A stretch of DNA of 64,000 bases from DASCOT01 sp965197275. GTDB lineage: Bacteria; Acidobacteriota; UBA890; WLXD01. A program made the position numbers and the translations under genes. The notes under the pieces were generated by a model. The model was not told the DNA's origin and ran no database searches. It worked only from the letters and a program-made list of their open reading frames with translations. Location of the stretch: positions 434,001 to 498,000 of the forward strand of contig CBDAMQ010000033.1 in the NCBI GenBank assembly GCA_965197275.1. Reading direction: 5' to 3'. Positions 1 through 9,939 of the stretch are shown here, one piece after another; the stretch's first letter is position 1, and the number at the start of each line of letters is the position of its first letter.

Positions 1-1
1 C

Positions 2-1096
2 GAGGTCGCTCCTGGGGCTCGAGTACGCCGGGATCCTGCAACCGGTGAGCCGACCGGCGTAGTGAATGAGTGCATCGACTGGGTCTTTCCTCGCGGTAGC
101 CCGTGGACATACGACGAGTTCCGTCGCGCCATTCGCCAAACCTGCGAGGAAGCGAGTCGTTTCGGCGTGACGGGTATCCACGAGTTCGTGTGCTGGCCCG
201 ATAGCGCGCGTGTCTATCAGGAGCTCTTCAGAGATGGAGAATTGCCCCTCCGCGTTCAGCTCTGCCCTTGCGTTTGGGGCCTGATGCAAACGCTGGACAT
301 GGACTCCCTGGTGAGCCTCGGCTTGCAGACCGGCTTCGGCAACGACTGGATCAAATTCGGGAGCGCAAAGATCTTCGTCGATGGCGAAGGGCGCGATGAG
401 AACGGCGTTGGTGAAATGTGGCCTCGAATCAATCAGGACCGGCTCGATGCCCTCGTAGCCGGTGCCCACCGTGCCGGCATTCGCGTGATGATGCACGCGA
501 CATCGCGCCAAGGTCAGGACATGGCGATCCGAGCCATCGAGGCCGCACTACGGGATTTCCCGAAATCGGATCATCGTCACCGCATCGAGCATTTCGCGGG
601 TGACCACTGGCCCGAGGGCCTGGCGCGTTTGAAGCAGTCAGGAATCATTCCGGTTCCGACTCCGTACAGCTCCTGGGGATGGTACGGCGATGCCTGGCTC
701 GACTCCGCCGCGCCGGGTGATAAAGCCGTCCCGTATCGATCGTTGCTGGATGAGGGCTTCATGCCGCCGGGCAACTCCGACTGCATGGGAACGGAGCCCG
801 AGGCGTTGAATCCGTGGTGGAGCATCTGGTGTGTCGTGGCGCGAAAGACCCGAAGTGGGCGTTCGATCTGCCCCGAGGAAGGCCTCGATGTGCTGGTGGC
901 GATTCGCCTCTACACGACGTACTCTGCGTACGCGGGCTTCGAGGAAACCAGCAAAGGCTCGCTCGAGCCCGGCAAGCTTGCGGATTTGATCGTTCTCTCC
1001 GAGGATCCCTTCGAGATTGCGGTGGATGCTCTGAAAGACTTGCAGGTGGAGACCACGGTCGTAGGTGGTCGCGTCGTTCACCAGGGACGTGGCTGA
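2..1096 (+). CDS. Amidohydrolase family 3 (YtcJ-like) protein, C-terminal part, cut by window edge
   Basis: The frame is open to the left edge and reads DPATGEPTGV just before the first ATG at 62, a segment normally internal in YtcJ-type amidohydrolases, so this is a 5'-truncated gene and 62 is not its start. Visible features are a Lys in a KIFVDG stretch, a metal-ligand His in VMMHATS, a His in HRIEHFAG, and an Asp in GNSDCMG. It ends with the typical GSLEPGKLADLIVL tail that packs on the small beta domain. Substrates of this family are mostly unknown N-acyl or amide compounds; the precise role cannot be told. A second, full-length relative lies at 3587-5248, separated by a peptidase gene on the opposite strand. 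Confidence 0.85.
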   Translation, partial: EVAPGARVRRDPATGEPTGVVNECIDWVFPRGSPWTYDEFRRAIRQTCEEASRFGVTGIHEFVCWPDSARVYQELFRDGELPLRVQLCPCVWGLMQTLDMDSLVSLGLQTGFGNDWIKFGSAKIFVDGEGRDENGVGEMWPRINQDRLDALVAGAHRAGIRVMMHATSRQGQDMAIRAIEAALRDFPKSDHRHRIEHFAGDHWPEGLARLKQSGIIPVPTPYSSWGWYGDAWLDSAAPGDKAVPYRSLLDEGFMPPGNSDCMGTEPEALNPWWSIWCVVARKTRSGRSICPEEGLDVLVAIRLYTTYSAYAGFEETSKGSLEPGKLADLIVLSEDPFEIAVDALKDLQVETTVVGGRVVHQGRG

Positions 1097-1192
1097 GGTC
1101 ACGCACCTGATCTGCCCCAAGTGCCCGGGCCAAGGCATGGCAGCTCGCTTTCTATGGAGTCGAGCGGCGCTTCCGAATAGAGGGATGAGTGC

Positions 1193-3244
1193 TCACGGTA
1201 GCGGAGCCTCGGCAAGCTTGCCGGCGGCTTCCCGGAGCTTGCCGCCCACTATGAACAGCGCTTGGCGCAGCGAGCCCTCCGCCTGCGCCTCGAGCCTGGC
1301 GATCCTGGAGACCAGACCTGAACTACTGCCGCCCACCCTGAGCTGCGAGTAGATAGCGTGGAGTTCCGGACTGACCGGACGCGGGTGCTGGTCAAACTCC
1401 CGTATCCAACCGATCGGCTCGTAAGAGAGCAGTCTTTCTGCGCCGTAGGTCTCCGTTGAGACCCGCTTGCCCCACTGCATCGTGTTGACGTCCTCGAGCG
1501 CCCTCGCCGCCGCCTCCGTATCCCCTGCTGCAGCAGCGAGACGAGCCCTCTGGAGAGCGGCGAAGTCTTCTGCGTAGCGGCTTCCTCGCAGGCGCTCTTC
1601 TGTGTTCAGTAGCCAAGGAACGAGGTCGTGGCGGGTGTTCATCAGCAATGCGTTCAGCACGGTTGCATTGGCCCCGTCACCTATCGACGAATAGGCCGCC
1701 TCTGCTTTGTCGGCCTGCCTACGTAGAATGTCGGCCCCCTCCTGAGCCTCGCGGAGCAGCTCGGACATCCCGGCCTCGGAGAGTGCCCCCTCTATGCTCC
1801 GGAGTTGCCCGGTCACCCAGTCGGCGACGTCCGAGAAACGGATTGGCAAGACGACCGATTGATCGACCCGCAGCACGCCGAGCGCTCCGAGCCGCAGGTC
1901 GTCGATCAGGTTGGTGTAGTCGTCGGCACGGTAGACGTCATGCTCGGTGTGGTAGTAGCGGCCGAATTCACCCTCCCAGGAGAGATAGGAGACCGCTCCG
2001 CCCCGGGCGCCTCCGAGCGACCAGGCGTCGTTCCATCTGGTCACACCCGGTCGCACCGTCACCCGATCCTGAAGATCGAGCTCCGCCAGCAATTCGCGCT
2101 GCAGGGCAACCTGGTCGAGGGTGGCGTACACGCGGCCCTCACGCCCCTCCCACCCGGCGCCATCGACGTTGTAGGCATAGGCCAGTCGCGAGGTGACCTC
2201 GGGGTGCGCCCGAATGAACGCATGGGAGCCCGCCAGCCAGTCGTACTCGGTCCACAGTCCTCCTACTTCTTCGCTTCCGAAGGCAATGAACAGGACGCTG
2301 CGACGCGGTCGGTAACCTTCCGAGATCACGCGGGCCAGCTCCAGCATGACGGCCACTCCAACGCTGTCATCCTGGGCTCCTTGGAACCAGCGGTCGTGGT
2401 GTGCCGAGATCACGATCCACTCGTCCGGGAGCTCCCTGCCCCGGATCATGCCGATGACGTTCTCGGAAACGCCGTAGTCGACGTCGACCCGGTTCTCCAG
2501 CTCGATCGTCACCTCGCCTTTGGCAAGCTGGTCCTTGAGCCATGCGGCATCACGGTTGCTGATCGTCACTGCAGGGATCGGGTCACGATACCCGAGGGTC
2601 ATCTGCTGCAACGCGTCGTCCGGCGTTTCACCGACGTAGTTGCCATAGCCGTGGAACAGGATGGCGGCGGCTCCCCGTTGTGCCGCTTCCATCACCACGT
2701 AGCCGCTGGGCCATCCCGGCCGGCGCGCCAGCACGACGTTGCCCCGCACTTGATCCAGCTCCGCATAGTCCGAGGCAAACCCATTGCCGGCGTCAACCAG
2801 CTTCGTCCGCAGTGTCGCTCCACCCGCAGTGTTGCCCTTCGAATAGGGCACTCCCTCGGCTGTACCCGAGGTGCCGGCGGCGGTGTGCAGGGTGATTGCC
2901 GGAAGCCTCTTCCCAGCGGCGATCAGCGACACTTCGCCGTAGTCGTAGGCGTGCACGGGGAAGCTCTCCCGGCGGACCTCCAGGCCTAGCCGTGTCATCT
3001 CGGCCTCGATGAAGCCAGCCAGGAGGCGCTCATCGCTGCTGCCAGCGATGGCCGAGCCGGCGCCCGCACCCGAGTCGTTCTGGACGAGCTGTTCCGAGAG
3101 GCGGCGCGTGAGGGCGATGGTCCTGCCGTCATCCAGAGCGTTCAATACCTGGCTCTCGACTGGCGAGAGCTGGCCCCCCGGGTGCGAAAGCTCAGCCAAC
3201 AACGTGATTGCGGCTAAGAAACCAGCGGCCCTGATTCGGGGCAT
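1193..3244 (-). CDS. Secreted M28 zinc metallopeptidase with PA domain (glutamate carboxypeptidase II-like)
   Basis: 683 residues. An N-terminal hydrophobic signal peptide (about residues 1-25) is followed by a protease-associated domain (roughly 100-260) and an M28 catalytic domain. Dinuclear zinc ligands are visible as SAHHDRW, the Asp of QDDSVG, the Glu pair in GSEEVGG, the Asp in NVDGAG, and the His of YYHTEHD. The helical C-terminal part resembles the transferrin-receptor-like dimerisation domain, which together with length points to the PSMA/glutamate carboxypeptidase II branch rather than short aminopeptidases. A GGAG motif sits 6 bases before the ATG. It probably trims peptides outside the cytoplasm. 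It diverges from the amidohydrolase at 3587. Confidence 0.88.
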   Translation of the reverse strand: MPRIRAAGFLAAITLLAELSHPGGQLSPVESQVLNALDDGRTIALTRRLSEQLVQNDSGAGAGSAIAGSSDERLLAGFIEAEMTRLGLEVRRESFPVHAYDYGEVSLIAAGKRLPAITLHTAAGTSGTAEGVPYSKGNTAGGATLRTKLVDAGNGFASDYAELDQVRGNVVLARRPGWPSGYVVMEAAQRGAAAILFHGYGNYVGETPDDALQQMTLGYRDPIPAVTISNRDAAWLKDQLAKGEVTIELENRVDVDYGVSENVIGMIRGRELPDEWIVISAHHDRWFQGAQDDSVGVAVMLELARVISEGYRPRRSVLFIAFGSEEVGGLWTEYDWLAGSHAFIRAHPEVTSRLAYAYNVDGAGWEGREGRVYATLDQVALQRELLAELDLQDRVTVRPGVTRWNDAWSLGGARGGAVSYLSWEGEFGRYYHTEHDVYRADDYTNLIDDLRLGALGVLRVDQSVVLPIRFSDVADWVTGQLRSIEGALSEAGMSELLREAQEGADILRRQADKAEAAYSSIGDGANATVLNALLMNTRHDLVPWLLNTEERLRGSRYAEDFAALQRARLAAAAGDTEAAARALEDVNTMQWGKRVSTETYGAERLLSYEPIGWIREFDQHPRPVSPELHAIYSQLRVGGSSSGLVSRIARLEAQAEGSLRQALFIVGGKLREAAGKLAEAPLP

Positions 3245-3586
3245 TGCCTGCTCCGGCTCGCGTCATCGTGCTCGGTCGCGGACATCAATCATCTCCCGAC
3301 CCGACATTCCGCCACAACCGTTGGAGGCCACTATGGTGGCGATGTCGGGATGACTCAGCGACGCAATCAGCTTGGCTTCGCGCGCAAATCGTGCGAGCAG
3401 CGGCCCACGTCGCTGGCGAGCTCAATGGAGCAGCGAAACCCTTGAGGAGCCCGACGATCAGTGGTTGACTCCTGGATCCCGCTACTGACCGAATCGAGAA
3501 CGCGACTCGACAAGGGTCATCTCGGAGATCCCGGGTAGAAGAGAAGACTCGACGCAGTACGGATGAGTTTTCAGGAGTGACGCCGC
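3245..3586. other. Divergent intergenic region
   Basis: 342 bases between the M28 peptidase (minus) and the amidohydrolase (plus). No plausible gene is seen. It must hold promoters for both directions. TTGACT at 3465-3470 is the only clear -35-like match, without a convincing -10. An AGGAG ribosome site lies at 3573-3577 for the GTG start at 3587. Confidence 0.5.
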
Positions 3587-5248
3587 GTGAGACGACGTGA
3601 TCTGCTCAAGCTCGGCGCCGCCGCAGGCGTCGGGGCCACACTCCCGATCGGCTGTGGGACGCCCGGCACAGGCACCGGCCAGGCTGTCAGGGGCGGCGGG
3701 CGCTGGGCGCGCGACCTGGCGCTAGTCAACGGCAGCGTCGTGACCCTGGAGACGGACCAACCGCGAGCTGAGGCAGTGCTCGTCCGCGCTGGCCGCATCG
3801 CCCTGGTCGGCAGCAACGATGCGGTAAGCGCGGCCGCCGGGGCAGCCCCGGTCTTCGATGCCGGCGGGCGTGGGGTTGTTCCCGGTTTCGTCGACGCCCA
3901 CGTCCACTTCGAGATGGCGTGCAACGCGCGCGCCTATCACGTCGCCTGCCACACGCCTCCGTTCACCAGTCTTCGCGAGATCAAGGCAGCGCTGCAAGCG
4001 AAAGCGGCGGAGAGCCCCACGGGACGATGGATCATCGGTCGGGGCTCGTTCGGCATGGCTGGCCGCGTCGAGGAGGGTCGGCTTCCCGATCGCCAAGAAC
4101 TCGACGCCATTACCGAGGACCACCCCCTGATCCTCTACGCCGGCTTCCACGTCGGCATGGTGAACACGCGAGGCCTTCGGGAGCTCGGTCTCTGGGACTC
4201 GGACGACGCGGCGTCCAGGGGCGCGCTCGTGCATCGTGACGCTGGGGGAGATCCGACGGGTATCGCAACCGAGATCTGGACGTTGCCGCCCGCCCACACA
4301 CTCGCAGAGGTCGAGGCAGCGCTCCGGGCTCACGCCTCGGAGCTCTTCGTGGCCAAGGGGATCACCTCGATCCAGACGTTGCCGCTGGCCGGGACCGATC
4401 TTCTGGCCGACCAGGCGGTGCAGGCTTCCGGGGAGCTACCGATTCGCCTGCGCGCCTACTACCACGTGCCGCACCTGTTCGGGATCGACGACTTCCTGGC
4501 GATCGGGTTGCAGCCAGGGTTCGGCAACGACATGTTCCGTTTCGGCGGCATCAAGATCTTCGTCGACGGCGCCGGCAGCGATGGTCTGGGTCGCGCCTTT
4601 ACCGACTTCAAGTGGACACAACAGGAGCTCAATGAGTTCGTGTTCCGGGCGCATGCCGCTCGGGTGCAACTCATGATGCACGTGGTCACCGACCCGGGAC
4701 ATGCTGCCGCCGAGGCGGCCGTTGAGGTGGCGCTGCAACGCGATCCGACGCCCATGCGCCATCGGCTCGAGCACGGTGGAGACGTCGAGGCGCTCGATCG
4801 CATCCAACGCCTTGCGGAGCTCGGCCTCATCCCGATCATCACGCCCCCCCAGCAGAGGAGCACACAGCCGCGCACGACGCCCCGGACAGTTCCGCGATAC
4901 CGCACGCTCGTTCAGGAGGGCGTTCGCCCGGTCGCGGTCTCGGACGCCACAGGCACCGTGCCGGTCTTCAGCCCGATGGGGGCAATCGCTTCGTTGATGG
5001 CCTCGCCGGAGGACGGCGGCGGCACCCCGCCGGGCGAGGAGCTCAGCTTCGAGGACGCCCTACGGATGCACACCATCTGGGGCGCGCGCGCTGGCTTCGA
5101 GGAGCGAGACAAGGGATCGATTGCGGTTGGCAAGCTCGGGGACTTCGCCGTGCTGTCGGCAGACCCGACGCTGTTGCAGGGCGCGGAGATGTTCGACGTC
5201 GGTGTCGACGCCACCATCCTCGGTGGCGAGATCGTCTACGAGCGGTAA
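3587..5248 (+). CDS. Secreted amidohydrolase family 3 protein (YtcJ-like)
   Basis: 553 residues from a GTG start with AGGAG nine bases upstream. The N-terminus MRRRDLLKLGAAAG looks like a Tat/lipoprotein-type signal, with a Cys at residue 23. The HVHFE metal motif follows PGFVDAH (about residue 105). Further marks are the Lys of IKIFVDG (about 323), His of LMMHVV, His of RHRLEHGG, Asp of VSDATG, and the DKGSIAVGKLGDFAVL tail. It is about the usual length for the family. It overlaps no gene and is followed 2 bases later by an exported amidase, so the two are probably co-transcribed and act on amide or carbamate compounds outside the cytoplasm. The substrate is unknown. Confidence 0.88.
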   Translation: MRRRDLLKLGAAAGVGATLPIGCGTPGTGTGQAVRGGGRWARDLALVNGSVVTLETDQPRAEAVLVRAGRIALVGSNDAVSAAAGAAPVFDAGGRGVVPGFVDAHVHFEMACNARAYHVACHTPPFTSLREIKAALQAKAAESPTGRWIIGRGSFGMAGRVEEGRLPDRQELDAITEDHPLILYAGFHVGMVNTRGLRELGLWDSDDAASRGALVHRDAGGDPTGIATEIWTLPPAHTLAEVEAALRAHASELFVAKGITSIQTLPLAGTDLLADQAVQASGELPIRLRAYYHVPHLFGIDDFLAIGLQPGFGNDMFRFGGIKIFVDGAGSDGLGRAFTDFKWTQQELNEFVFRAHAARVQLMMHVVTDPGHAAAEAAVEVALQRDPTPMRHRLEHGGDVEALDRIQRLAELGLIPIITPPQQRSTQPRTTPRTVPRYRTLVQEGVRPVAVSDATGTVPVFSPMGAIASLMASPEDGGGTPPGEELSFEDALRMHTIWGARAGFEERDKGSIAVGKLGDFAVLSADPTLLQGAEMFDVGVDATILGGEIVYER

Positions 5249-5249
5249 G

Positions 5250-6848
5250 TTGCCAAACCACGAAACCGCTCGCCGGGGGGCCAACGGGCCACCCCGGAGG
5301 TCGCTGATAGCAGCGTCGATCACCGTCGCGATTGCTGCCGGGAGCCAGGAGGCCTGCGCTTTGGATCCCGGATCTCCACAGCCTGCACCGTTCCAGCTGT
5401 TGGAGGCGACGGTCTCCGAACTGCAAGCGGCAATGACCGTGGGCACGACCACGTCGCGCGACCTCGTCGAGGCATACCTTGCGCGTATTGAAGCCTACGA
5501 CCAAGCAGGGCCCCGGCTCAACGCGATTCTTGCGGTCAATCGGAACGCCGCCGATGTGGCCGATGCTCTGGATGAAGAGCGCCAGCGAAGCGGACCGCGC
5601 GGGCCGCTGCACGGGATTCCGATGATCCTCAAGGACAACTTCGACACCTTCGATATGCCGACCACTGCGGCATCGAAGGCGTTGGAAGGGTCGATTCCGC
5701 CCGACGACTCTTTTCAGGTGCGTAGGCTGCGAGAGGCCGGAGCCGTCATCCTGGCGAAAGCGAATCTGCACGAGCTGGCGTGGGGTTGGGAGACCTTCAG
5801 CTCACTGGGCGGACAGACGCTGAACCCGTATGACCTGACCCGCAATCCGGGAGGCTCCAGCGGCGGCACGGGCGCCGCGATCGCGGCGAACTTCGCGGCG
5901 GTTGGTATGGGCACCGATACCTGCGGTTCGATCCGCGTACCCTCCTCACACAACAGCCTCGTCGGCATTCGCCCGACGCGCGGCTTGTCGAGCGTCGACG
6001 GAATCGTCCCGCTGGCGCTAACGCAAGATGCCGTCGGGCCGCTGGCCCGCAGCGTCGAGGACGCGGCGATCGTGCTCGACGCCACCGTCGGCTTCGACCC
6101 GAACGATCCGGTCACGGCGCTCGGCGTGGGAAACGTTCCCGACACCTACACGCGCTTCCTGGAATCCGACGCGTTGGGCGGCTCACGGATCGGGATCTTC
6201 AGTGAGCTGTTCGGTGAGTCGGACGCGGATCAAGAGGTTAACGCCATCGTGAGCCGGGCGGCGGAAACCATGGCGGCGCACGGCGCCCAGCTGATCGCGG
6301 TGGATAGTCCCGCCATCGCCGGGATTCTGACCATGCCCGACCTGGAGATCGACGAGTTCCGCGCCCATCTCGATGGCTACCTGGCCGCCAGGACGGGCGC
6401 GCCGGTCAAGACACTGCGCGAGATCGTCGAGTCCGGCTCGGCTCACCCTGGTGTGCGCGACTACTTCCAGCGTGCCCTCGATTCCGACGTGCTCGGAGGT
6501 GAGGAGTATCAGGAAATGCTGCTTCGTCGCGGCGAGCTCACCGTCGAGATCTTGTCGTTGATGGCAACGCACGACTTGGATGCGCTCTTGTATCCGACCG
6601 TCAACGAGCCGCCGGCGCCCATCGGTGAGGATCAGGGCGGAGCGATGCCCAACTGCGATCTCAGTGCCCGTTCCGGATTGCCGGCGATCAGCGTCCCGGC
6701 GGGGTTCACGACAGAGGGTCTGCCCGTGGGTGTGGAGCTGCTAGGGCGTGCCTTTGATGAGGCGGCCCTGATCGGGATGGCCTATTCCTACGAGCAGGCC
6801 ACGCGCCATCGCCGGCCGCCGGATACGACACCTGCGCTGGCCCAATAG
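5250..6848 (+). CDS. Exported amidase-signature family enzyme
   Basis: Amidase-signature enzymes hydrolyse amides with a Ser-cisSer-Lys triad. The Lys lies in PMILKDNFDT, and the Gly/Ser-rich signature reads NPGGSSGGTGAA followed by GTDTCGSIRVPSS. The open frame extends back to 5121 inside the upstream gene, but a TTG at 5250, two bases after that gene's stop, gives a short basic leader and a hydrophobic stretch (SLIAASITVAIAAG) that looks like a signal peptide ending before ALDPG. A CTG at 5304 behind GGAGG is an alternative. About 532 residues, normal for the family. Tight spacing with the amidohydrolase suggests one operon for amide scavenging. Confidence 0.85.
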   Translation: MPNHETARRGANGPPRRSLIAASITVAIAAGSQEACALDPGSPQPAPFQLLEATVSELQAAMTVGTTTSRDLVEAYLARIEAYDQAGPRLNAILAVNRNAADVADALDEERQRSGPRGPLHGIPMILKDNFDTFDMPTTAASKALEGSIPPDDSFQVRRLREAGAVILAKANLHELAWGWETFSSLGGQTLNPYDLTRNPGGSSGGTGAAIAANFAAVGMGTDTCGSIRVPSSHNSLVGIRPTRGLSSVDGIVPLALTQDAVGPLARSVEDAAIVLDATVGFDPNDPVTALGVGNVPDTYTRFLESDALGGSRIGIFSELFGESDADQEVNAIVSRAAETMAAHGAQLIAVDSPAIAGILTMPDLEIDEFRAHLDGYLAARTGAPVKTLREIVESGSAHPGVRDYFQRALDSDVLGGEEYQEMLLRRGELTVEILSLMATHDLDALLYPTVNEPPAPIGEDQGGAMPNCDLSARSGLPAISVPAGFTTEGLPVGVELLGRAFDEAALIGMAYSYEQATRHRRPPDTTPALAQ

Positions 6849-7082
6849 AACTTCGAATTGGCGCTGTCCGGCGCTCGAAACGCGCCAGTCGCTCCGAGTC
6901 GTCGGCTTCCTCTACCGCCGCCTGGTGGAGGGAACCGACGTGATACCGTGCCGCCGGCCAGGTCATCTCCTAGCACGTCAGGACGCGGTTGCCGAGCTCC
7001 GGCCACGCGCGACCCGTAGTGCTCTCCGGCTCCAAAACTGACTGTCGAGCCCGCGGGCCCGAAAACTGTAACGTAAAGAGCA

Positions 7083-9827
7083 ATGCTGTCGCCGGTCTCT
7101 CCAGCCTCGTGGAATCGCCTCGCCGTGCGCGCGTGCGCGCGGCTACACCTCGTGTGGTTGACGCTCGTGCTGGCGATCGCGCTACCATCAGCAGCGGAGC
7201 CTATCCCCGCGGGCAGCGTCCCCACGGACTCCGCGAGCCAGGGCACGCAGGAGCAGGAACGACGAACCGACCGGCCACCGCGCCCGCGCCGCGTCATCCC
7301 GGTGCGCATGGTAAGCGACCGGCGCGGCACTGGCACCCTCCGCAACGGTCAAGCGCCGAGCGAACCCCCACCGCTGCAGCAGAGGCTGCCGGCCCCCGCC
7401 CCGACGGCGCGGCGTGTCATCCCCGTGCGCATGGTGACACCTGCCAGACCTGGTTCCGCGGGCCGTGTGCAGATCGTCGTGCCGGCCGCGCCGATCGATG
7501 CGGGCAGCGTTGCCGGCAATGGCGCTGCGGGTGACGCCATGAGAGGCGACCCGACCGTCCCGATGTTCACCGTTCCGCCGGCCGCCGGCCAACCGTCCCC
7601 GGTGGCGCCGCCGGAGCGGTTCGGAACCGCTAACCCGCTGCTGAGAACGCCAGGTGCTGCCGCTACGACCGAGGTGCTGGCTGCACCGCGCACCATACGA
7701 GCCCCCGGCGTCGCACCCAGCATGGTGGTCGGGCGGGCGCCGGAAGCACCGGTGCTCGACGGGCTGGTGAGCGAGGCCAGCTGGGACGGCGCCGACGTCG
7801 CCAGCGACTTTCTTCAGCGCGAGCCCAACGAGGGACAGCCAGCATCCGAGCGCACCGAGGTACGCATTCTCTACGACGACGAGAACGTCTACGTCGGCGT
7901 CATCGCCTACGACAGCGCTCCGAGCTCCATCCTCGCGGCCGAGTTGCGACGCGATGCTCTCGGTGGGCGCGGTGGCGGGGGGAGAGGGGGGTCCGACGAC
8001 ACCTTCACCGTCCTGTTCGACACCTTCCACGACGGCCGCAGCGCCTTTCAGTTCACCGTCAACGCGCTGGGCACCCGACACGACGCACTGATCAGGAATG
8101 AGAGCGAGCTCAACAACGACTGGGACGAGGCCTGGCGGGCGGCTGCACAGATCACCGCGCGCGGCTGGGAGGCCGAGCTCGTGATCCCGCTCTCGATCCT
8201 GAGGTTCTCCTCCGGCGTTGCCGACTGGGGAGTCGACTTCGAACGCCAGATCCGGCGCAAGAACGAACAGGCGATATGGAGCAATTACCGACGCGATTAC
8301 GAGTTCATCGCCGTCTCGCAGGCCGGTGACCTGCGCGGATTCGAGGACCTTTCGGTGACGCAACGCTTCCGCCTCAAGCCGTATTTCCTGGGCGGTGCCA
8401 CGTCGGTGTTCCAGGACCCCGGACGGCAATCCGACGTCACCAACCAGCTCGGCATCGACGTGCTCAAGGTGAAACTGACCTCGAACCTCACGGCCGATCT
8501 CACCTACAAGACCGATTTTGCCCAGGTCGAGCTCGACCAGCAGCGCGTCAACCTGACGCGCTTCTCGCTGTTCTTTCCGGAAAAGCGCGACTTCTTCCTC
8601 GAGGGCGCCAACAACTTCAGCTTCGGCCAACTTCAGCGCGACCGCTTCGACGCCTCCGAGCCGCCTATCATCCGTCTCTTCCACTCGCGCAACATCGGGC
8701 TGTCGGATGACGGCGCGCCGATTCCGATCGACTTCGGCGGTCGGGTGACCGGCAAGGTGGGCTCCGGCAACCTCGGCCTGTTGCACGTGCAGACCGGCGA
8801 CCCGACGGTCGGCGGCGGGCAGGAATACAGCGCCTTTCGCTGGCGACAGGACGTGCTGGCCCGTTCCAGCGTCGGCGCCTTGGTGACCAACGTCCAGAGG
8901 CCCGACGGCGCCATCAATACGGTCGTCGGAGCCGACGCCAGCTTCACCTTCTTCGACAACCTCAACATCTCGGCGTTCGGCGCGCGTGCCACCGACGACG
9001 AGCTCGACGAAGGTAAGCTCGCCGGCCAATTCCGGGTCGCGTGGCAAAGCGACCTGTGGAACGCCAGCTTCGATATCATGCGCATCGACCCGGGCTTCAG
9101 AAGCGATCTGGGATTCGTTCTTCGGGAGGACATCGTTCGTCGAGCCTACCGGGGCTCGTGGATCCCTCGACCGAGCGTTCCGTGGCTCCGGTCGGTGAAC
9201 TTCAACGTCGCCGACACGACCTTCCACGACACATCCGGCACGTTGGTCAGCGGGCAACGGTGGGTGGCGTCGGTCATCAGCCTCGAGTCCGGGGACAGCC
9301 TCGGTGCCTTCTTCACCGACAACTTCGAGCGACTGGACCTCCCCTTCCAGATCCATCCCGACGTGACCATCCCGCCGGGGGATTATGACTTCCGCTGGTT
9401 CTTCGTCTTCCTGTCCACGTATGGCGGCCGCGCACTCAGCGCCAGCGTCAGTGGGCGCCACGGCGGGTTCTACGACGGCGATGTCTTCACCATCGAGCCG
9501 CGCGTATCGTTCCGGTTCAACGAGCGGTTCCGCATCTCGCCGAGCTTCAGCTACAACCGGATCGAGTTGCCCGGGGGGAGCTTCACGACCAACGTGGTCA
9601 ACGCCAACGCCAACTACAGCTTTTCTGACCGGCTGCTCACCGATGCTTTGGTTCAATACAACAGTCGGTCCGACTCGTTGTCGGTCTTCGCGCGGCTGCG
9701 CTACATCTATCGCGTCGGCGACGACATCTATCTCGTGTACCGTCAGGCGGGCGACTACGACGGCCTCCGCTTCGGGCGCCACGATCGTTCGCTGACGCTG
9801 AAGGTGACGCGCTCGTTCAACTGGTAG
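7083..9827 (+). CDS. DUF5916 outer-membrane barrel protein with CBM9-like domain
   Basis: 914 residues. A signal peptide (LTLVLAIALPSAA) is followed by a long Pro/Arg-rich low-complexity linker to about residue 210. Next comes a CBM9-like beta-sandwich (APVLDGLVSEASWDGAD onward) and then a long DUF5916-type region rich in alternating aromatic and polar strands. It ends in SRSFNW-type aromatic residues (RSFNW at the C-terminus) as expected for an outer-membrane barrel. The motif FFPEKRDFFLEGANNF is characteristic of these proteins. The linker contains the nonapeptide RRVIPVRMV twice, 43 residues apart, encoded by near-identical DNA. Function is unknown; such proteins are usually near peptidases and carbohydrate enzymes. 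Confidence 0.85.
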   Translation: MLSPVSPASWNRLAVRACARLHLVWLTLVLAIALPSAAEPIPAGSVPTDSASQGTQEQERRTDRPPRPRRVIPVRMVSDRRGTGTLRNGQAPSEPPPLQQRLPAPAPTARRVIPVRMVTPARPGSAGRVQIVVPAAPIDAGSVAGNGAAGDAMRGDPTVPMFTVPPAAGQPSPVAPPERFGTANPLLRTPGAAATTEVLAAPRTIRAPGVAPSMVVGRAPEAPVLDGLVSEASWDGADVASDFLQREPNEGQPASERTEVRILYDDENVYVGVIAYDSAPSSILAAELRRDALGGRGGGGRGGSDDTFTVLFDTFHDGRSAFQFTVNALGTRHDALIRNESELNNDWDEAWRAAAQITARGWEAELVIPLSILRFSSGVADWGVDFERQIRRKNEQAIWSNYRRDYEFIAVSQAGDLRGFEDLSVTQRFRLKPYFLGGATSVFQDPGRQSDVTNQLGIDVLKVKLTSNLTADLTYKTDFAQVELDQQRVNLTRFSLFFPEKRDFFLEGANNFSFGQLQRDRFDASEPPIIRLFHSRNIGLSDDGAPIPIDFGGRVTGKVGSGNLGLLHVQTGDPTVGGGQEYSAFRWRQDVLARSSVGALVTNVQRPDGAINTVVGADASFTFFDNLNISAFGARATDDELDEGKLAGQFRVAWQSDLWNASFDIMRIDPGFRSDLGFVLREDIVRRAYRGSWIPRPSVPWLRSVNFNVADTTFHDTSGTLVSGQRWVASVISLESGDSLGAFFTDNFERLDLPFQIHPDVTIPPGDYDFRWFFVFLSTYGGRALSASVSGRHGGFYDGDVFTIEPRVSFRFNERFRISPSFSYNRIELPGGSFTTNVVNANANYSFSDRLLTDALVQYNSRSDSLSVFARLRYIYRVGDDIYLVYRQAGDYDGLRFGRHDRSLTLKVTRSFNW

Positions 9828-9939
9828 GCTTCATCAGCCGGCGCGCAAGCTGGCTCGAAGGGAAGCCCAGAAAGTCACTGGTCGCCTGATTTACCGTCGA
9901 TGGCACTGGTTTCAACGTTGGTGAGGGACTGAACAGTAG

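Noticed and set aside
1805..2989. 394-codon plus-strand frame
   Set aside because: Shadow of the M28 peptidase on the minus strand.
5121..5249. 43-codon upstream extension of the amidase frame
   Set aside because: It lies inside the amidohydrolase gene in another frame; a signal peptide begins after 5250.
7188..9782. 864-codon open frame on the minus strand
   Set aside because: Exact antisense shadow of the DUF5916 gene, caused by high GC at third positions; no start signal and no recognisable domain.
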